64,000 nucleotides of DNA, taken from the NCBI RefSeq assembly GCF_024281035.1, contig NZ_JAMXLH010000073.1, forward strand, positions 1 through 64,000. The letters run 5' to 3'. This document shows, piece after piece, positions 1-8,587 of this stretch. The notes below the pieces were generated by a model. That model ran no database searches. It worked only from the letters and a program-made list of their open reading frames with translations, and was not told the DNA's origin. This DNA is from Paraburkholderia sp. GTDB lineage: Bacteria; Pseudomonadota; Gammaproteobacteria; Burkholderiales; Burkholderiaceae. A program made the position numbers and the translations under genes. Within the stretch, counting starts at the first letter, position 1. Every line of letters begins with the position of its first letter.

Positions 1-1783
1 CAACGACGAGACCAACGACGAGACCAACGACGAGACCAACGACGAGACCAACGACGAGACCAACGACGAGACCAACGACGAGACCAACGACGAGACCAAC
101 GACGAGACCAACGACGAGACCAACAGCGCCGACGTCGTCCAGGTTCCGACCCTGAGCGACGAGCAGACGGCCGCCGTCGAAGCGATCGTCGCCGCGCGCG
201 GCTTCGCGCCGTTTCTGCTGTACGGCGTGACGGGCAGCGGCAAGACCGAGGTCTATCTGCGCGCACTGGCTTCTCTGCTCGAACGCGAGCCCGATGCCCA
301 GGCGCTCGTCCTTGTCCCCGAAATCAATCTGACGCCGCAGTTCGAGGCGGCGTTTCGCACGCGCTTCGCGGCCACGCTCGCCGACGATGCGATCGTCACG
401 CTCCACAGCGGTCTGGCCGAAGGCGAGCGCGCGCGCAACTGGCTCGCGGCCCACGTGGGCCGCGCGCGCATCGTGCTCGGCACGCGGCTGGCCGTCCTCG
501 CTTCGCTGCCGCGTCTCGCGATGCTCGTGGTCGACGAGGAGCACGATCCTGCCTACAAGCAGCAGGAAGGGCTGCGCTATTCGGCGCGCGATCTTGCCGT
601 GTGGCGGGCCAAGCAGCTCGACGTGCCGGTGGTGCTCGGGTCGGCGACGCCGTCGCTCGAAAGCTGGTGGCAGGCCGAACAGGGCCGCTACACGCGCCTC
701 ACGCTCTCGCGGCGTGCCGTGGCCGACGCCGTGTTGCCCGCCATCCGGCTGATCGATCTCGAAGACGAGCGCAGGCGCGGCCGTGCGTCGTTCGAGGGAT
801 TGTCGGGGCCGCTGGTCGCGGCCATGAAGGCACGGCTTGAGCGCGGCGAGCAAAGTCTCGTATTCCTGAACCGGCGCGGTTACGCGCCGGTGCTCTCGTG
901 CGACGCCTGCGGCTGGGTCGCGGGCTGTCCCCGCTGCAGCGCCTACGTCGTGCTGCATAAGCCCGAGCGGGCGCTGCGCTGCCACCACTGCGGCTGGGAA
1001 TCGCGCATCCCGCGCTCATGTCCCGATTGCGGCAATGTCGATATCGCGCCGATGGGGCGCGGCACGCAGCGCATCGAGGAGGCGCTCGCGAGCGCGGTGC
1101 CGGATGCGCGCGTGTTGCGCATCGACGCCGACAGCACGCGCCGCAAGGGCAGTGCACAGGCGCTTTTCTCGGATGTTCACGCGGGCGACGTCGATATCCT
1201 GGTCGGCACGCAGATGATCGCGAAGGGCCACGATTTCCAGCGCGTGTCGCTCGTCGGCGTGCTCAACGCCGATAACGCGCTCTTCTCGCACGACTTCCGT
1301 GCGAGCGAGCGGCTCTTCGCGCAACTGATGCAGGTGAGCGGGCGCGCGGGCCGCAGCGGTCTGCCGGGCGAAGTGATGGTGCAGACGCGCTATCCGCGGC
1401 ACGCGCTCTATCACGCGCTCGCGCGGCACGACTACGTGGGATTCGCGAATGCGCAGCTCGCGGAGCGCCGCGACGCGCATCTGCCGCCGTTCGTCTATCA
1501 GGCGCTGCTGCGCGCCGAAGGCCGCACGCTGGAGGCTGCGCTCGCGTTCCTCGGCGAGGCCGCGCAGGCGCTTGCCGCGATCCCGGCTGCGGAGCGGGTG
1601 ACCGTCTACGACGCCGTGCCGCTCACGATCGTGAAAGTGATGAACGTCCATCGCGCGCAACTGCTCGTGGAGAGCCAGTCACGCGCCGCGCTACAGGCGA
1701 CGTTGCGCGCATGGCAGCCGATGCTGCGCACCTTGCGCGGCGTGCTGCGCTGGAACCTCGAAGTCGATCCGCTCGATATCTAG
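1..1783 (+). CDS. priA: Primosomal protein N' (PriA helicase), 5' end outside window
   Basis: PriA is a 3'-5' superfamily 2 helicase that recognises stalled forks and starts reassembly of the replisome. The reading frame is open to the left edge of the window (codons begin at base 2), so the N-terminal DNA-binding part is missing. Visible in order: an acidic (Asn-Asp-Glu-Thr)10 tract, the start of the helicase domain (LSDEQTAAV), Walker A (GVTGSGKTEVYL), the DEAD-like box VVDEEHD, the zinc-binding cysteine set (CDACGW, CPRC, CHHCGW, CPDCG) and the C-terminal helicase motifs (GTQMIAKGHDF, QVSGRAGR). The stop is TAG at 1781-1783. The repeat tract lies between the usual winged-helix and helicase domains, so it probably acts as a linker. 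Family assignment is firm; only the missing N-terminus limits the call. Confidence 0.96.
   Translation, partial: NDETNDETNDETNDETNDETNDETNDETNDETNDETNDETNSADVVQVPTLSDEQTAAVEAIVAARGFAPFLLYGVTGSGKTEVYLRALASLLEREPDAQALVLVPEINLTPQFEAAFRTRFAATLADDAIVTLHSGLAEGERARNWLAAHVGRARIVLGTRLAVLASLPRLAMLVVDEEHDPAYKQQEGLRYSARDLAVWRAKQLDVPVVLGSATPSLESWWQAEQGRYTRLTLSRRAVADAVLPAIRLIDLEDERRRGRASFEGLSGPLVAAMKARLERGEQSLVFLNRRGYAPVLSCDACGWVAGCPRCSAYVVLHKPERALRCHHCGWESRIPRSCPDCGNVDIAPMGRGTQRIEEALASAVPDARVLRIDADSTRRKGSAQALFSDVHAGDVDILVGTQMIAKGHDFQRVSLVGVLNADNALFSHDFRASERLFAQLMQVSGRAGRSGLPGEVMVQTRYPRHALYHALARHDYVGFANAQLAERRDAHLPPFVYQALLRAEGRTLEAALAFLGEAAQALAAIPAAERVTVYDAVPLTIVKVMNVHRAQLLVESQSRAALQATLRAWQPMLRTLRGVLRWNLEVDPLDI
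2..124 (+). repeat. Perfect 12-bp tandem repeat inside priA
   Basis: Ten identical, uninterrupted copies of aacgacgagacc (2-121) followed by a partial unit. The unit length is a multiple of three and the frame matches priA, so it encodes Asn-Asp-Glu-Thr ten times. The array may extend left beyond the window edge. The absence of any mismatch suggests recent expansion or continuing slippage. Confidence 0.97.
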
Positions 1784-1808
1784 GCACGCGCGCAACGGCG
1801 GATCATGC

Positions 1809-1852
1809 GCCGCTCATTTGCCGCTTATTCGCCGCTCATTCGCCCCTCACTC
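1809..1852. repeat. Four imperfect 11-bp tandem units
   Basis: Units of the form gccgctcattc start at 1809, 1820, 1831 and 1842. They lie between the end of priA and the 3' end of the minus-strand small gene. No hairpin or T-run is obvious; function unknown. Confidence 0.6.
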
Positions 1853-1969
1853 CATCGCGCGCCGGGTTGCCTTGCGCCGCGCGACGGGCGCCGACGCGCC
1901 GCGAATGAACAGCAACGCGCACAGCGCGCACATGCCCCAGATTCCGATCACCACCATGATCTTCTCCAT
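1847..1969 (-). CDS. Small single-pass membrane protein (40 aa)
   Basis: A 40-residue protein starting at the ATG at 1969, preceded at good distance by GGAG (read on the minus strand: ggtggagacg then ATG). Residues 4-22 form one hydrophobic segment (IMVVIGIWGMCALCALLFI), followed by a basic tail (RRKATRR). That charge pattern predicts a cytoplasmic C-terminus. A longer frame starts at 2032, but it adds a charged, non-hydrophobic stretch with no better ribosome site. The gene sits convergent to priA and divergent from putA. The family is not recognised; the membrane segment plus ribosome site make it likely to be real, and function is unknown. Confidence 0.5.
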   Translation of the reverse strand: MEKIMVVIGIWGMCALCALLFIRGASAPVARRKATRRAME

Positions 1970-2087
1970 CGTCTCCACCGTGCCCTTTTTTCTGGCCGTC
2001 TGTTGTCCCGCATCACCGTTATAACGGCGCAAGACCGGATTCGCTGAGGGTTATCAAAATAAGTTGTGCCCAGGGAAAATACCGAGC

Positions 2088-2181
2088 GCAACCGGTTGCC
2101 CCGTGGGCGGGGCATCCGCCGCAAACTCCTGAGGTATAAGGGTTTTCAGGGGTGCAACCTTAGTCATAGAGTGGTTGCACC
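2088..2181. promoter_or_regulatory. putA operator region: GTTGCA-type palindromes
   Basis: Two strong inverted repeats lie upstream of putA. At 2151-2159/2173-2181, GGTGCAACC and GGTTGCACC form a perfect 9-bp inverted repeat around a 13-nt centre. At 2088-2099 there is a perfect 12-bp palindrome, GCAACCGGTTGC. The ribbon-helix-helix domain of enterobacterial PutA recognises GTTGCA, which occurs in both arms of the 2151-2181 repeat. Autorepression by the PutA encoded at 2258 is therefore the natural reading; binding here is inferred. Confidence 0.7.
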
Positions 2182-2257
2182 TTTTAAATTGGAGGCGTAC
2201 GATTCGCCAACTTTTTAGTCTTTCGCCGGCGCGGTTTGCCCGGCAAACGAAGGAAAC

Positions 2258-5200
2258 ATGGCCAGCACCACTCTTGGCGTCAAAGTCGACGACGTTCTCC
2301 GCTCACGGCTGAAAGATGCCGCCACGCGCCTCGAGCGCACGCCGCACTGGCTTATCAAGCAGGCGATCTTCGCTTACCTCGAAAGAATCGAGCACGGCCA
2401 GTTGCCCGCCGAACTCGCCGGCCACGCAGGCGTGGCCGATGTGTCCGACGGCGCCGGTTCCGATGCCGATGACGAAGGCGTCTCGCATCCGTTCCTCGAA
2501 TTCGCGCAGAACGTGCAGCCGCAATCGGTGCTGCGCGCGGCGATCACGGCTGCGTACCGCCGTCCCGAGCCGGAGTGCGTGCCGTTCCTGATCGGCGAAG
2601 CGCGCCTGCCCGCGAACCTCACGGGCGACGTGTCGAAGCTCGCCACGCGCCTCGTCGAGACGCTGCGCGCCAAGCGCACCGGCGGCGGCGTGGAGGGCCT
2701 GATTCACGAGTTCGCGCTGTCGAGCCAGGAAGGCGTGGCGCTGATGTGCCTTGCCGAAGCGCTGCTGCGCATTCCCGACCGCGCCACGCGCGACGCGCTG
2801 ATTCGCGACAAGATCAGCAAGGGCGACTGGAAATCCCACGTCGGCCATGCGCCGTCCCTGTTCGTCAACGCGGCGACGTGGGGCCTCATGATCACCGGCA
2901 AGCTCGTCACGACGAACAGCGAGGCGGGACTTTCGTCGGCGCTGACGCGTTTGATCGGCAAGGGCGGCGAGCCGCTGATCCGCAAGGGCGTCGACATGTC
3001 GATGCGCCTGATGGGCGAGCAGTTCGTCACGGGCGAGAATATCTCGGATGCGCTCGCGAACAGCCGCAAGTTCGAAGCGCGCGGCTTCCGCTACTCGTAC
3101 GACATGCTCGGCGAAGCGGCGACGACCGAAGCCGACGCCCAGCGCTACTACGCCTCGTACGAGCAGGCGATTCACGCGATCGGCAAGGCCGCTGGCGGCC
3201 GCGGCATCTACGAAGGCCCGGGCATCTCGATCAAGCTGTCGGCGCTGCATGCGCGCTATTCGCGCGCGCAACAGGAGCGCACGATGGGCGAGCTGCTGCC
3301 GCGCGTGCGCGCGCTCGCCGTGCTGGCGCGCCGCTACGACATCGGCCTGAACATCGACGCCGAAGAAGCCGACCGGCTCGAAATCTCGCTCGATCTGCTC
3401 GAAGCGCTGTGCTTCGATCCGGAACTGCAGGGCTGGAACGGCATCGGCTTCGTGGTGCAGGCGTACCAGAAGCGCTGCCCGTTCGTGATCGACTACATCG
3501 TCGATCTCGCTCGCCGCAGCCGTCACCGCATCATGGTGCGCCTCGTGAAGGGCGCGTACTGGGACAGCGAAATCAAGCGCGCCCAGATCGACGGCCTCGA
3601 AGGCTATCCGGTGTACACGCGCAAGGTCTACACCGATGTCTCGTATCTCGCGTGCGCGAAGAAGCTGCTCGGCGCGCCCGATGCGGTGTATCCGCAGTTC
3701 GCGACGCACAACGCCTACACGCTCGCGGCGATCTATCACCTCGCGGGCCAGAACTACTATCCCGGCCAGTACGAGTTCCAGTGCCTGCACGGCATGGGCG
3801 AGCCGCTCTACGAAGAAGTCACGGGTCCGCTCTCGGCGGGCAAGCTCAACCGTCCGTGCCGCGTCTACGCGCCGGTCGGCACGCATGAGACGCTGCTCGC
3901 GTATCTCGTGCGTCGTCTGCTCGAAAACGGCGCGAACACGTCGTTCGTGAACCGCATCGCGGACGAAACCGTGCCGGTCGCAGAACTCGTCACGAACCCC
4001 GTCGACGATGCCGCGAAGGTCGTGCCGGCCGGTGCGCCGCACACGAAGATCCCGCTGCCGCGCGATCTCTACGGCAACGAGCGCCGCAACTCGATGGGCC
4101 TCGATCTCTCGAACGAGCATCGTCTCGCATCGCTCTCGTCGGCACTGCTCGCGAGCGCGCACCATCCGTGGCGCGCCGCGCCGATGCTGGAAGGCGGCGA
4201 GTCGGCGAGCGGTTCAGGCGTGGCGCGCGACGTGCGCAATCCGGCCGATCACCGCGACCTCGTCGGCACCGTTGTGGAGGCAACGTCCGAAGACGTGAGC
4301 GCCGCGCTCGCACATGCCGTGGCCGCCGCGCCGATCTGGCAGGCGACGCCCATCGAAGCGCGCGCCGACTGTCTCGCGCGTGCCGCCGACCTGCTCGAAG
4401 CGCAGATGCACACGCTGATGGGCCTGATCGTGCGCGAAGCGGGCAAGTCGCTGCCGAACGCCATTGCCGAAATCCGCGAAGCGACCGACTTCCTGCGCTA
4501 CTACTCGACGCAGATCCGCCAGGAATTCTCGAACGACACGCATCGTCCGCTCGGCCCGGTCGTGTGTATCAGCCCGTGGAACTTCCCGCTCGCGATCTTC
4601 ATGGGCCAGGTGGCCGCCGCGCTCGCAGCCGGCAACACGGTGCTTGCGAAGCCCGCCGAACAGACGCCGCTGATCGCAGCCCAGGCCGTGCGTATCCTGC
4701 GCGAAGCCGGTGTTCCGGCTGGCGCCGTGCAACTGCTGCCGGGCGATGGCGAAACCGTGGGCGCGGCGCTTGTCGCCGATGCGCGCACGCGCGCCGTGAT
4801 GTTCACCGGCTCGACCGAAGTCGCGCGCCTCATCAACAAGACGCTTTCGGAACGCCTCGATTCCGACGGCCGTCCGATTCCGCTGATCGCCGAAACCGGC
4901 GGCCAGAACGCGATGATCGTCGATTCGTCGGCGCTCGCGGAACAGGTCGTCGCGGACGTGCTGCAATCGGCGTTCGACTCGGCAGGCCAGCGCTGCTCGG
5001 CACTGCGCGTGCTCTGCCTGCAGGACGACGTGGCGGAGCGCACGCTCGAAATGCTCTCGGGCGCCATGAAGGAACTGGCGATCGGCAATCCCGACCGGCT
5101 CTCGACCGATGTCGGCCCCGTCATCGACGCCGAAGCGAAGCGCGGCATCGACGCGCACGTCGCCGCGCTGCGCGAGAAGGGCCGCAACGTCACGCAACTG

Positions 5201-6220
5201 CCGGTGCCGGAAGGCTGCGCCGCAGGCACGTTCGTGCCGCCGACGCTCATCGAACTCGACAGCATCGACGAACTGAAGCGCGAAGTGTTCGGCCCGGTGC
5301 TGCACGTGATCCGCTATCGCCGCAGCCAGCTCGACAAGTTGCTCGAACAGATTCGCGCGACCGGCTACGGCCTCACGCTCGGCATCCATACGCGTATCGA
5401 CGAGACCATCGCGCATGTGGTGAGCAACGCGCATGTGGGCAACATCTACGTGAACCGCAACGTGATCGGCGCGGTGGTCGGGGTGCAGCCGTTCGGCGGC
5501 GAAGGGCTGTCGGGCACGGGTCCGAAGGCGGGGGGCGCACTGTATCTGTCGCGCCTGCTCGCGAAGCGTCCGGCCGGTCTGCCGGCGTCGCTTTCGCAGG
5601 CGCTCGTGGTCGATGTCCCGCAAAGCGAAAACGGCGAACCGGTGCACTCGACGCATACCGCACTCACGTCGCTGCGCGACTGGCTGATCGCCGAGCGCGA
5701 ACCGGCGCTGGCCGCACGCTGCGACGGCTACCTCGAATACGTGCTGGCGGGCGCAACCGCCGTGCTGCCGGGGCCGACGGGCGAGCGCAACACCTACACT
5801 CTTTCGGCGCGCGGCACGGTGCTGTGCGTGCCGTCGACGGCGACCGGCGCGCGTGCGCAATTTGCCGCAGCACTCGCGACGGGCAACCGCGCGCTCTTCT
5901 CGGGCGCGGCGGGCGAAGCGCTCGTGAGCGCACTGCCGGCGAAGTTGAAGGCGCAGGCCGCCGTGCACAAGGGCAAGGACGGAGGCAGTGATGCGAAGTA
6001 CGACGCGGTGCTCTTCGAAGGCGACAGCGACGAGCTGCTCGCGCTCGTGAAGGAAGTGGCAAAGCGTGCAGGACCGATCGTGTCGGTGCAGGGCGTTGCA
6101 GCCCATGCACTCGCGAACGGCGACGAAGATTACGCCCTGGAACGTCTCCTGACCGAGCGTTCTGTGAGCGTGAACACAGCCGCGGCGGGCGGCAATGCAA
6201 ATTTGATGACGATCGGTTAA
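2258..6220 (+). CDS. putA: Trifunctional proline utilisation protein PutA
   Basis: PutA oxidises proline to glutamate in two steps: FAD-dependent proline dehydrogenase, then NAD-dependent L-glutamate-gamma-semialdehyde (P5C) dehydrogenase. This 1320-residue version also has an N-terminal ribbon-helix-helix repressor domain (residues 1-50, TTLGVKVDDVLRSRL). The proline dehydrogenase barrel spans roughly 250-570 (RLVKGAYWDSEIKRAQ). The aldehyde dehydrogenase half spans roughly 650-1120, with FTGSTEVA, catalytic Glu in AETGGQNAM and catalytic Cys in SAGQRCSALR. The C-terminal 200 residues match the extra domain of long PutAs. The start is supported by a purine-rich AAGGAA site just before the ATG. 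It is expected to bind its own promoter in the absence of proline and move to the membrane when reduced. Confidence 0.97.
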   Translation: MASTTLGVKVDDVLRSRLKDAATRLERTPHWLIKQAIFAYLERIEHGQLPAELAGHAGVADVSDGAGSDADDEGVSHPFLEFAQNVQPQSVLRAAITAAYRRPEPECVPFLIGEARLPANLTGDVSKLATRLVETLRAKRTGGGVEGLIHEFALSSQEGVALMCLAEALLRIPDRATRDALIRDKISKGDWKSHVGHAPSLFVNAATWGLMITGKLVTTNSEAGLSSALTRLIGKGGEPLIRKGVDMSMRLMGEQFVTGENISDALANSRKFEARGFRYSYDMLGEAATTEADAQRYYASYEQAIHAIGKAAGGRGIYEGPGISIKLSALHARYSRAQQERTMGELLPRVRALAVLARRYDIGLNIDAEEADRLEISLDLLEALCFDPELQGWNGIGFVVQAYQKRCPFVIDYIVDLARRSRHRIMVRLVKGAYWDSEIKRAQIDGLEGYPVYTRKVYTDVSYLACAKKLLGAPDAVYPQFATHNAYTLAAIYHLAGQNYYPGQYEFQCLHGMGEPLYEEVTGPLSAGKLNRPCRVYAPVGTHETLLAYLVRRLLENGANTSFVNRIADETVPVAELVTNPVDDAAKVVPAGAPHTKIPLPRDLYGNERRNSMGLDLSNEHRLASLSSALLASAHHPWRAAPMLEGGESASGSGVARDVRNPADHRDLVGTVVEATSEDVSAALAHAVAAAPIWQATPIEARADCLARAADLLEAQMHTLMGLIVREAGKSLPNAIAEIREATDFLRYYSTQIRQEFSNDTHRPLGPVVCISPWNFPLAIFMGQVAAALAAGNTVLAKPAEQTPLIAAQAVRILREAGVPAGAVQLLPGDGETVGAALVADARTRAVMFTGSTEVARLINKTLSERLDSDGRPIPLIAETGGQNAMIVDSSALAEQVVADVLQSAFDSAGQRCSALRVLCLQDDVAERTLEMLSGAMKELAIGNPDRLSTDVGPVIDAEAKRGIDAHVAALREKGRNVTQLPVPEGCAAGTFVPPTLIELDSIDELKREVFGPVLHVIRYRRSQLDKLLEQIRATGYGLTLGIHTRIDETIAHVVSNAHVGNIYVNRNVIGAVVGVQPFGGEGLSGTGPKAGGALYLSRLLAKRPAGLPASLSQALVVDVPQSENGEPVHSTHTALTSLRDWLIAEREPALAARCDGYLEYVLAGATAVLPGPTGERNTYTLSARGTVLCVPSTATGARAQFAAALATGNRALFSGAAGEALVSALPAKLKAQAAVHKGKDGGSDAKYDAVLFEGDSDELLALVKEVAKRAGPIVSVQGVAAHALANGDEDYALERLLTERSVSVNTAAAGGNANLMTIG

Positions 6221-6314
6221 GCAGCCGCCATACTGACGGTCGTCTCAATGACAAGGAAGCGGCACGGCGCACGCCGAAGCCGCTCCGTTCCATACCTGGT
6301 AGCAAGGAGAAGAT

Positions 6315-7460
6315 ATGCAGCACACCATGAAGCAGCTGGCAGGCGCAACGATTGTTGCCGCCATGTCGCTGGCCGGGACGGCGCACGCGCAAGTCGAAGA
6401 GGTGAAGATCGGTTTCGCTGGTCCGATGACCGGTGCGCAGGCCCACTACGGCACGGATTTCAAGAACGGCATCACGCTTGCTGTCGAGGAAGAGAACGCA
6501 ACCAAGCCGGTGATCGGCGGCAAGCAGATTCACTTCGTGCTCGACGCGGCTGACGACCAGGCCGACCCGCGCACGGGCACGACCGTCGCGCAGAAGCTCG
6601 TGGACGACGGCATCAAGGGCATGCTCGGCCACTTCAACTCGGGCACGACGATCCCGGCTTCGCGCATCTACGCGAACGCGGGCATCCCGCAGATCGCGAT
6701 GGCGACCGCGCCGGAGTACACGCAGCAAGGCTTCAAGACGACCTTCCGCATGATGACCTCCGACACGCAGCAGGGTTCGGTGGCAGGCGCGTTCGCCGTC
6801 AAGTCGCTCGGCATGAAGAAGATCGCCGTGGTTGACGACCGCACGGCCTACGGCCAGGGCCTGGCAGACCAGTTCGCGAAGGCAGCGAAGGGCGCAGGCG
6901 GCACGATCATCGACCGCGAGTACACGAACGACAAGGCCGTGGACTTCAAGTCGATCCTGACCAGGCTGAAGTCACAGAATCCCGACCTGATCTATTTCGG
7001 CGGCGCGGATTCGCAAGCGGCCCCGATGGTCAAGCAGATGAAGTCGCTTGGCATCAAGGCTCCGCTGATGGGCGGCGAAATGGTTCATACGCCGACCTTC
7101 CTGCAGCTCGCAGGCGACGCGGCGAACGGCACGGTGGCATCGCTCGCGGGCCTGCCGCTGGACGAAATGCCGGGCGGCAAGGGCTACGTGGAGAAGTACA
7201 AGAAGCGCTTCGGTGAAGACGTCCAGACGTACTCGCCGTATGCATTCGACGGCGCGATGGCGATGTTCGCAGCGATGAAGGCGGCGAACTCGACGGATCC
7301 GGCGAAGTACCTGCCGTACCTCGCGAAGACGAGCATGCCGGCTGTGACGACGAAGGAACTCGCGTACGACGCGCACGGCGACCTGAAGAACGGCGGCATT
7401 ACGCTGTACAAGGTTGTCGACGGCAAGTGGACGACGCTGCAAAGCGTGGGCGGCAAGTAA
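6315..7460 (+). CDS. Branched-chain amino acid ABC transporter periplasmic binding protein
   Basis: A 381-residue type I periplasmic binding protein of the LivK/LivJ family. It begins with a signal peptide (MKQLAGATIVAAMSLAGTAHA, cleavage expected after AHA), then the family start VKIGFAGPMTGAQAHYG, and continues through the two-lobe ligand-binding fold. An aaggaga ribosome site precedes the ATG at 6315; a second ATG at 6327 is also possible. No permease or ATPase genes follow, so it is an orphan receptor here and would share a Liv-type transporter encoded elsewhere. A strong terminator follows at 7541. Ligand specificity cannot be read from sequence; leucine/isoleucine/valine or another amino acid is likely. 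Confidence 0.92.
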   Translation: MQHTMKQLAGATIVAAMSLAGTAHAQVEEVKIGFAGPMTGAQAHYGTDFKNGITLAVEEENATKPVIGGKQIHFVLDAADDQADPRTGTTVAQKLVDDGIKGMLGHFNSGTTIPASRIYANAGIPQIAMATAPEYTQQGFKTTFRMMTSDTQQGSVAGAFAVKSLGMKKIAVVDDRTAYGQGLADQFAKAAKGAGGTIIDREYTNDKAVDFKSILTRLKSQNPDLIYFGGADSQAAPMVKQMKSLGIKAPLMGGEMVHTPTFLQLAGDAANGTVASLAGLPLDEMPGGKGYVEKYKKRFGEDVQTYSPYAFDGAMAMFAAMKAANSTDPAKYLPYLAKTSMPAVTTKELAYDAHGDLKNGGITLYKVVDGKWTTLQSVGGK

Positions 7461-7540
7461 AGCCCATTTGCCTCGCGGCGTGAGCGGCAGCCGGAATATC
7501 GGGTGCCGCGCGCCGCGGCCGATGTAGTGCCGCAAGTGAA

Positions 7541-7574
7541 AGCCCCGCAGGGAGAATTCCCTGCGGGGCTTTTC
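7541..7574. terminator. Bidirectional intrinsic terminator
   Basis: A 13-bp perfect stem (AGCCCCGCAGGGA / TCCCTGCGGGGCT, 7541-7553 and 7558-7570) with a 4-nt loop, followed by TTTT on the plus strand. It sits between the convergent binding-protein gene and the GNAT toxin gene. Confidence 0.93.
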
Positions 7575-7614
7575 GTTGTGCGACTGTGTTGCCGGTCAAG
7601 CCGTGCGGAGTTCT

Positions 7615-8103
7615 TTAAAGGGCGGCTTTTAGATCGGCAAGCGTCACCAGTAGTGTCATGGGATCAAGTTGTGATCGCTCGAATCCCATTCGCTCGTAGA
7701 ACGTCTGTGCTTTCTCCGAGAGGGCGTGTACCAGCATCCCCCGGATGCCGATCGTGTCGGCGGCCTGGATCACGCGAAGGCAAGCATCCCGAACCAGAGC
7801 GCGGCCGATGCCTCGGCCATGCAACGATTGGTCGACGGCCAGCCGTCCCAGAACGACTACGGGAATCGGGTCTGGCATGTTACGGCGAAAGCGGCCGGGA
7901 GCCGCGTCTACCGTGACAGCACTCGATGCCAGAGCATAGTAAGCGAGCACCCGCTGCCCTTCGGCGGCGACGAATGTCCGCGATGCGCCTGTACCCTGGT
8001 TCTTCAACGCCCGGCGTTTCAACCATTGATCCAGGCTTTCTACTCCCGAACTGAACAAGTCCAGTTCGTGATGTGACGCGAGTGGCTCGGGCGCTCCAAT
8101 CAT
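7615..8103 (-). CDS. GNAT-family toxin (TacT-like)
   Basis: A GCN5-related N-acetyltransferase of about 162 residues. The acetyl-CoA loop is visible as LGRLAVDQSLHGRGIGRAL, with the typical C-terminal FYERMGFERS. Paired with the RHH gene upstream, this is the layout of TacAT/AtaRT-type toxin-antitoxin modules, in which the acetyltransferase acetylates the amino group of aminoacyl-tRNA and stops translation. The ATG at 8103 overlaps the antitoxin stop as ATGA, so it is preferred over the GTG at 8118. The assignment as a toxin rests on context and family; the tRNA target is not readable. Confidence 0.87.
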   Translation of the reverse strand: MIGAPEPLASHHELDLFSSGVESLDQWLKRRALKNQGTGASRTFVAAEGQRVLAYYALASSAVTVDAAPGRFRRNMPDPIPVVVLGRLAVDQSLHGRGIGRALVRDACLRVIQAADTIGIRGMLVHALSEKAQTFYERMGFERSQLDPMTLLVTLADLKAAL

Positions 8104-8393
8104 CGATCCGTATCCCACGGCGCCGGCGTCTGGAGCATTTTGCGTAAGCGCTCATTCGGCTGCGGAGGCATGTCGAGACGCGCCAGAAAGGCCGCGTAGG
8201 CGTCCGGCGAACTCGTGATGATGGTCTGATCGAGTAGCGCCTCTTCCGCGGCATTGCGCGCGGCTTCCAGCACGAAATCGGTGCGGTTTTTTCCCCGTAG
8301 TTTCGCGGCCCTGTCGATCAGGCTTCGCTCTTCAGGCTTGATGCGAATGTTCAGAGTTTCCCGCTTGGCGGGCAATGCATTCTGCGCCGTCAT
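8100..8393 (-). CDS. DUF1778 ribbon-helix-helix antitoxin (TacA-like)
   Basis: A 97-residue protein with an N-terminal RHH DNA-binding motif (RETLNIRIKPEERSLIDRAAKLRGKNRTDFVLEA, residues about 10-43). A C-terminal arm with NERLRKMLQTPAPW is typical of DUF1778 antitoxins that wrap the GNAT toxin. The ATG at 8393 has GGAGG nine bases upstream; an earlier in-frame ATG at 8414 lacks this. It overlaps the toxin gene by four bases, implying translational coupling. The complex normally represses its own promoter; a candidate inverted repeat is at 8424-8442. Confidence 0.88.
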   Translation of the reverse strand: MTAQNALPAKRETLNIRIKPEERSLIDRAAKLRGKNRTDFVLEAARNAAEEALLDQTIITSSPDAYAAFLARLDMPPQPNERLRKMLQTPAPWDTDR

Positions 8394-8423
8394 GGAAGCG
8401 ATCCTCCAATGCATTAGATCACT

Positions 8424-8442
8424 TGCACTCTAGCATGGTGCA
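8424..8442. promoter_or_regulatory. Candidate operator of the TacAT-like module
   Basis: An inverted repeat TGCAC-N9-GTGCA lies 30-50 bp upstream of the antitoxin start, where RHH antitoxins usually bind. The arms are short, so support is moderate. Confidence 0.4.
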
Positions 8443-8471
8443 CTGACGTTGTCATTACGAATTGACCGCGG

Positions 8472-8540
8472 TGCAATTCTGATATGGCCTACGGCTATCG
8501 CGACAGCGCCGACCTGTTCCTCAAGATCAGCGCTGCCTTG
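8472..8540 (+). pseudogene. C-terminal remnant of a transposase (ISL3-like)
   Basis: About 20 codons reading NSDMAYGYRDSADLFLKI resemble the last residues of many ISL3-type transposases (…MAYGYRD..YFFLKI…). Nothing upstream in this frame continues the gene, since the TA promoter occupies that space, so it is at most a fossil. It lies between the TA module and the ThDP enzyme gene. The recognition is from memory of the family C-terminus and is tentative. Confidence 0.4.
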
Positions 8541-8587
8541 ACGTTGCGGGAAGCATCCACGCGGGATTGCACCGTGTCCGTTTTCGC

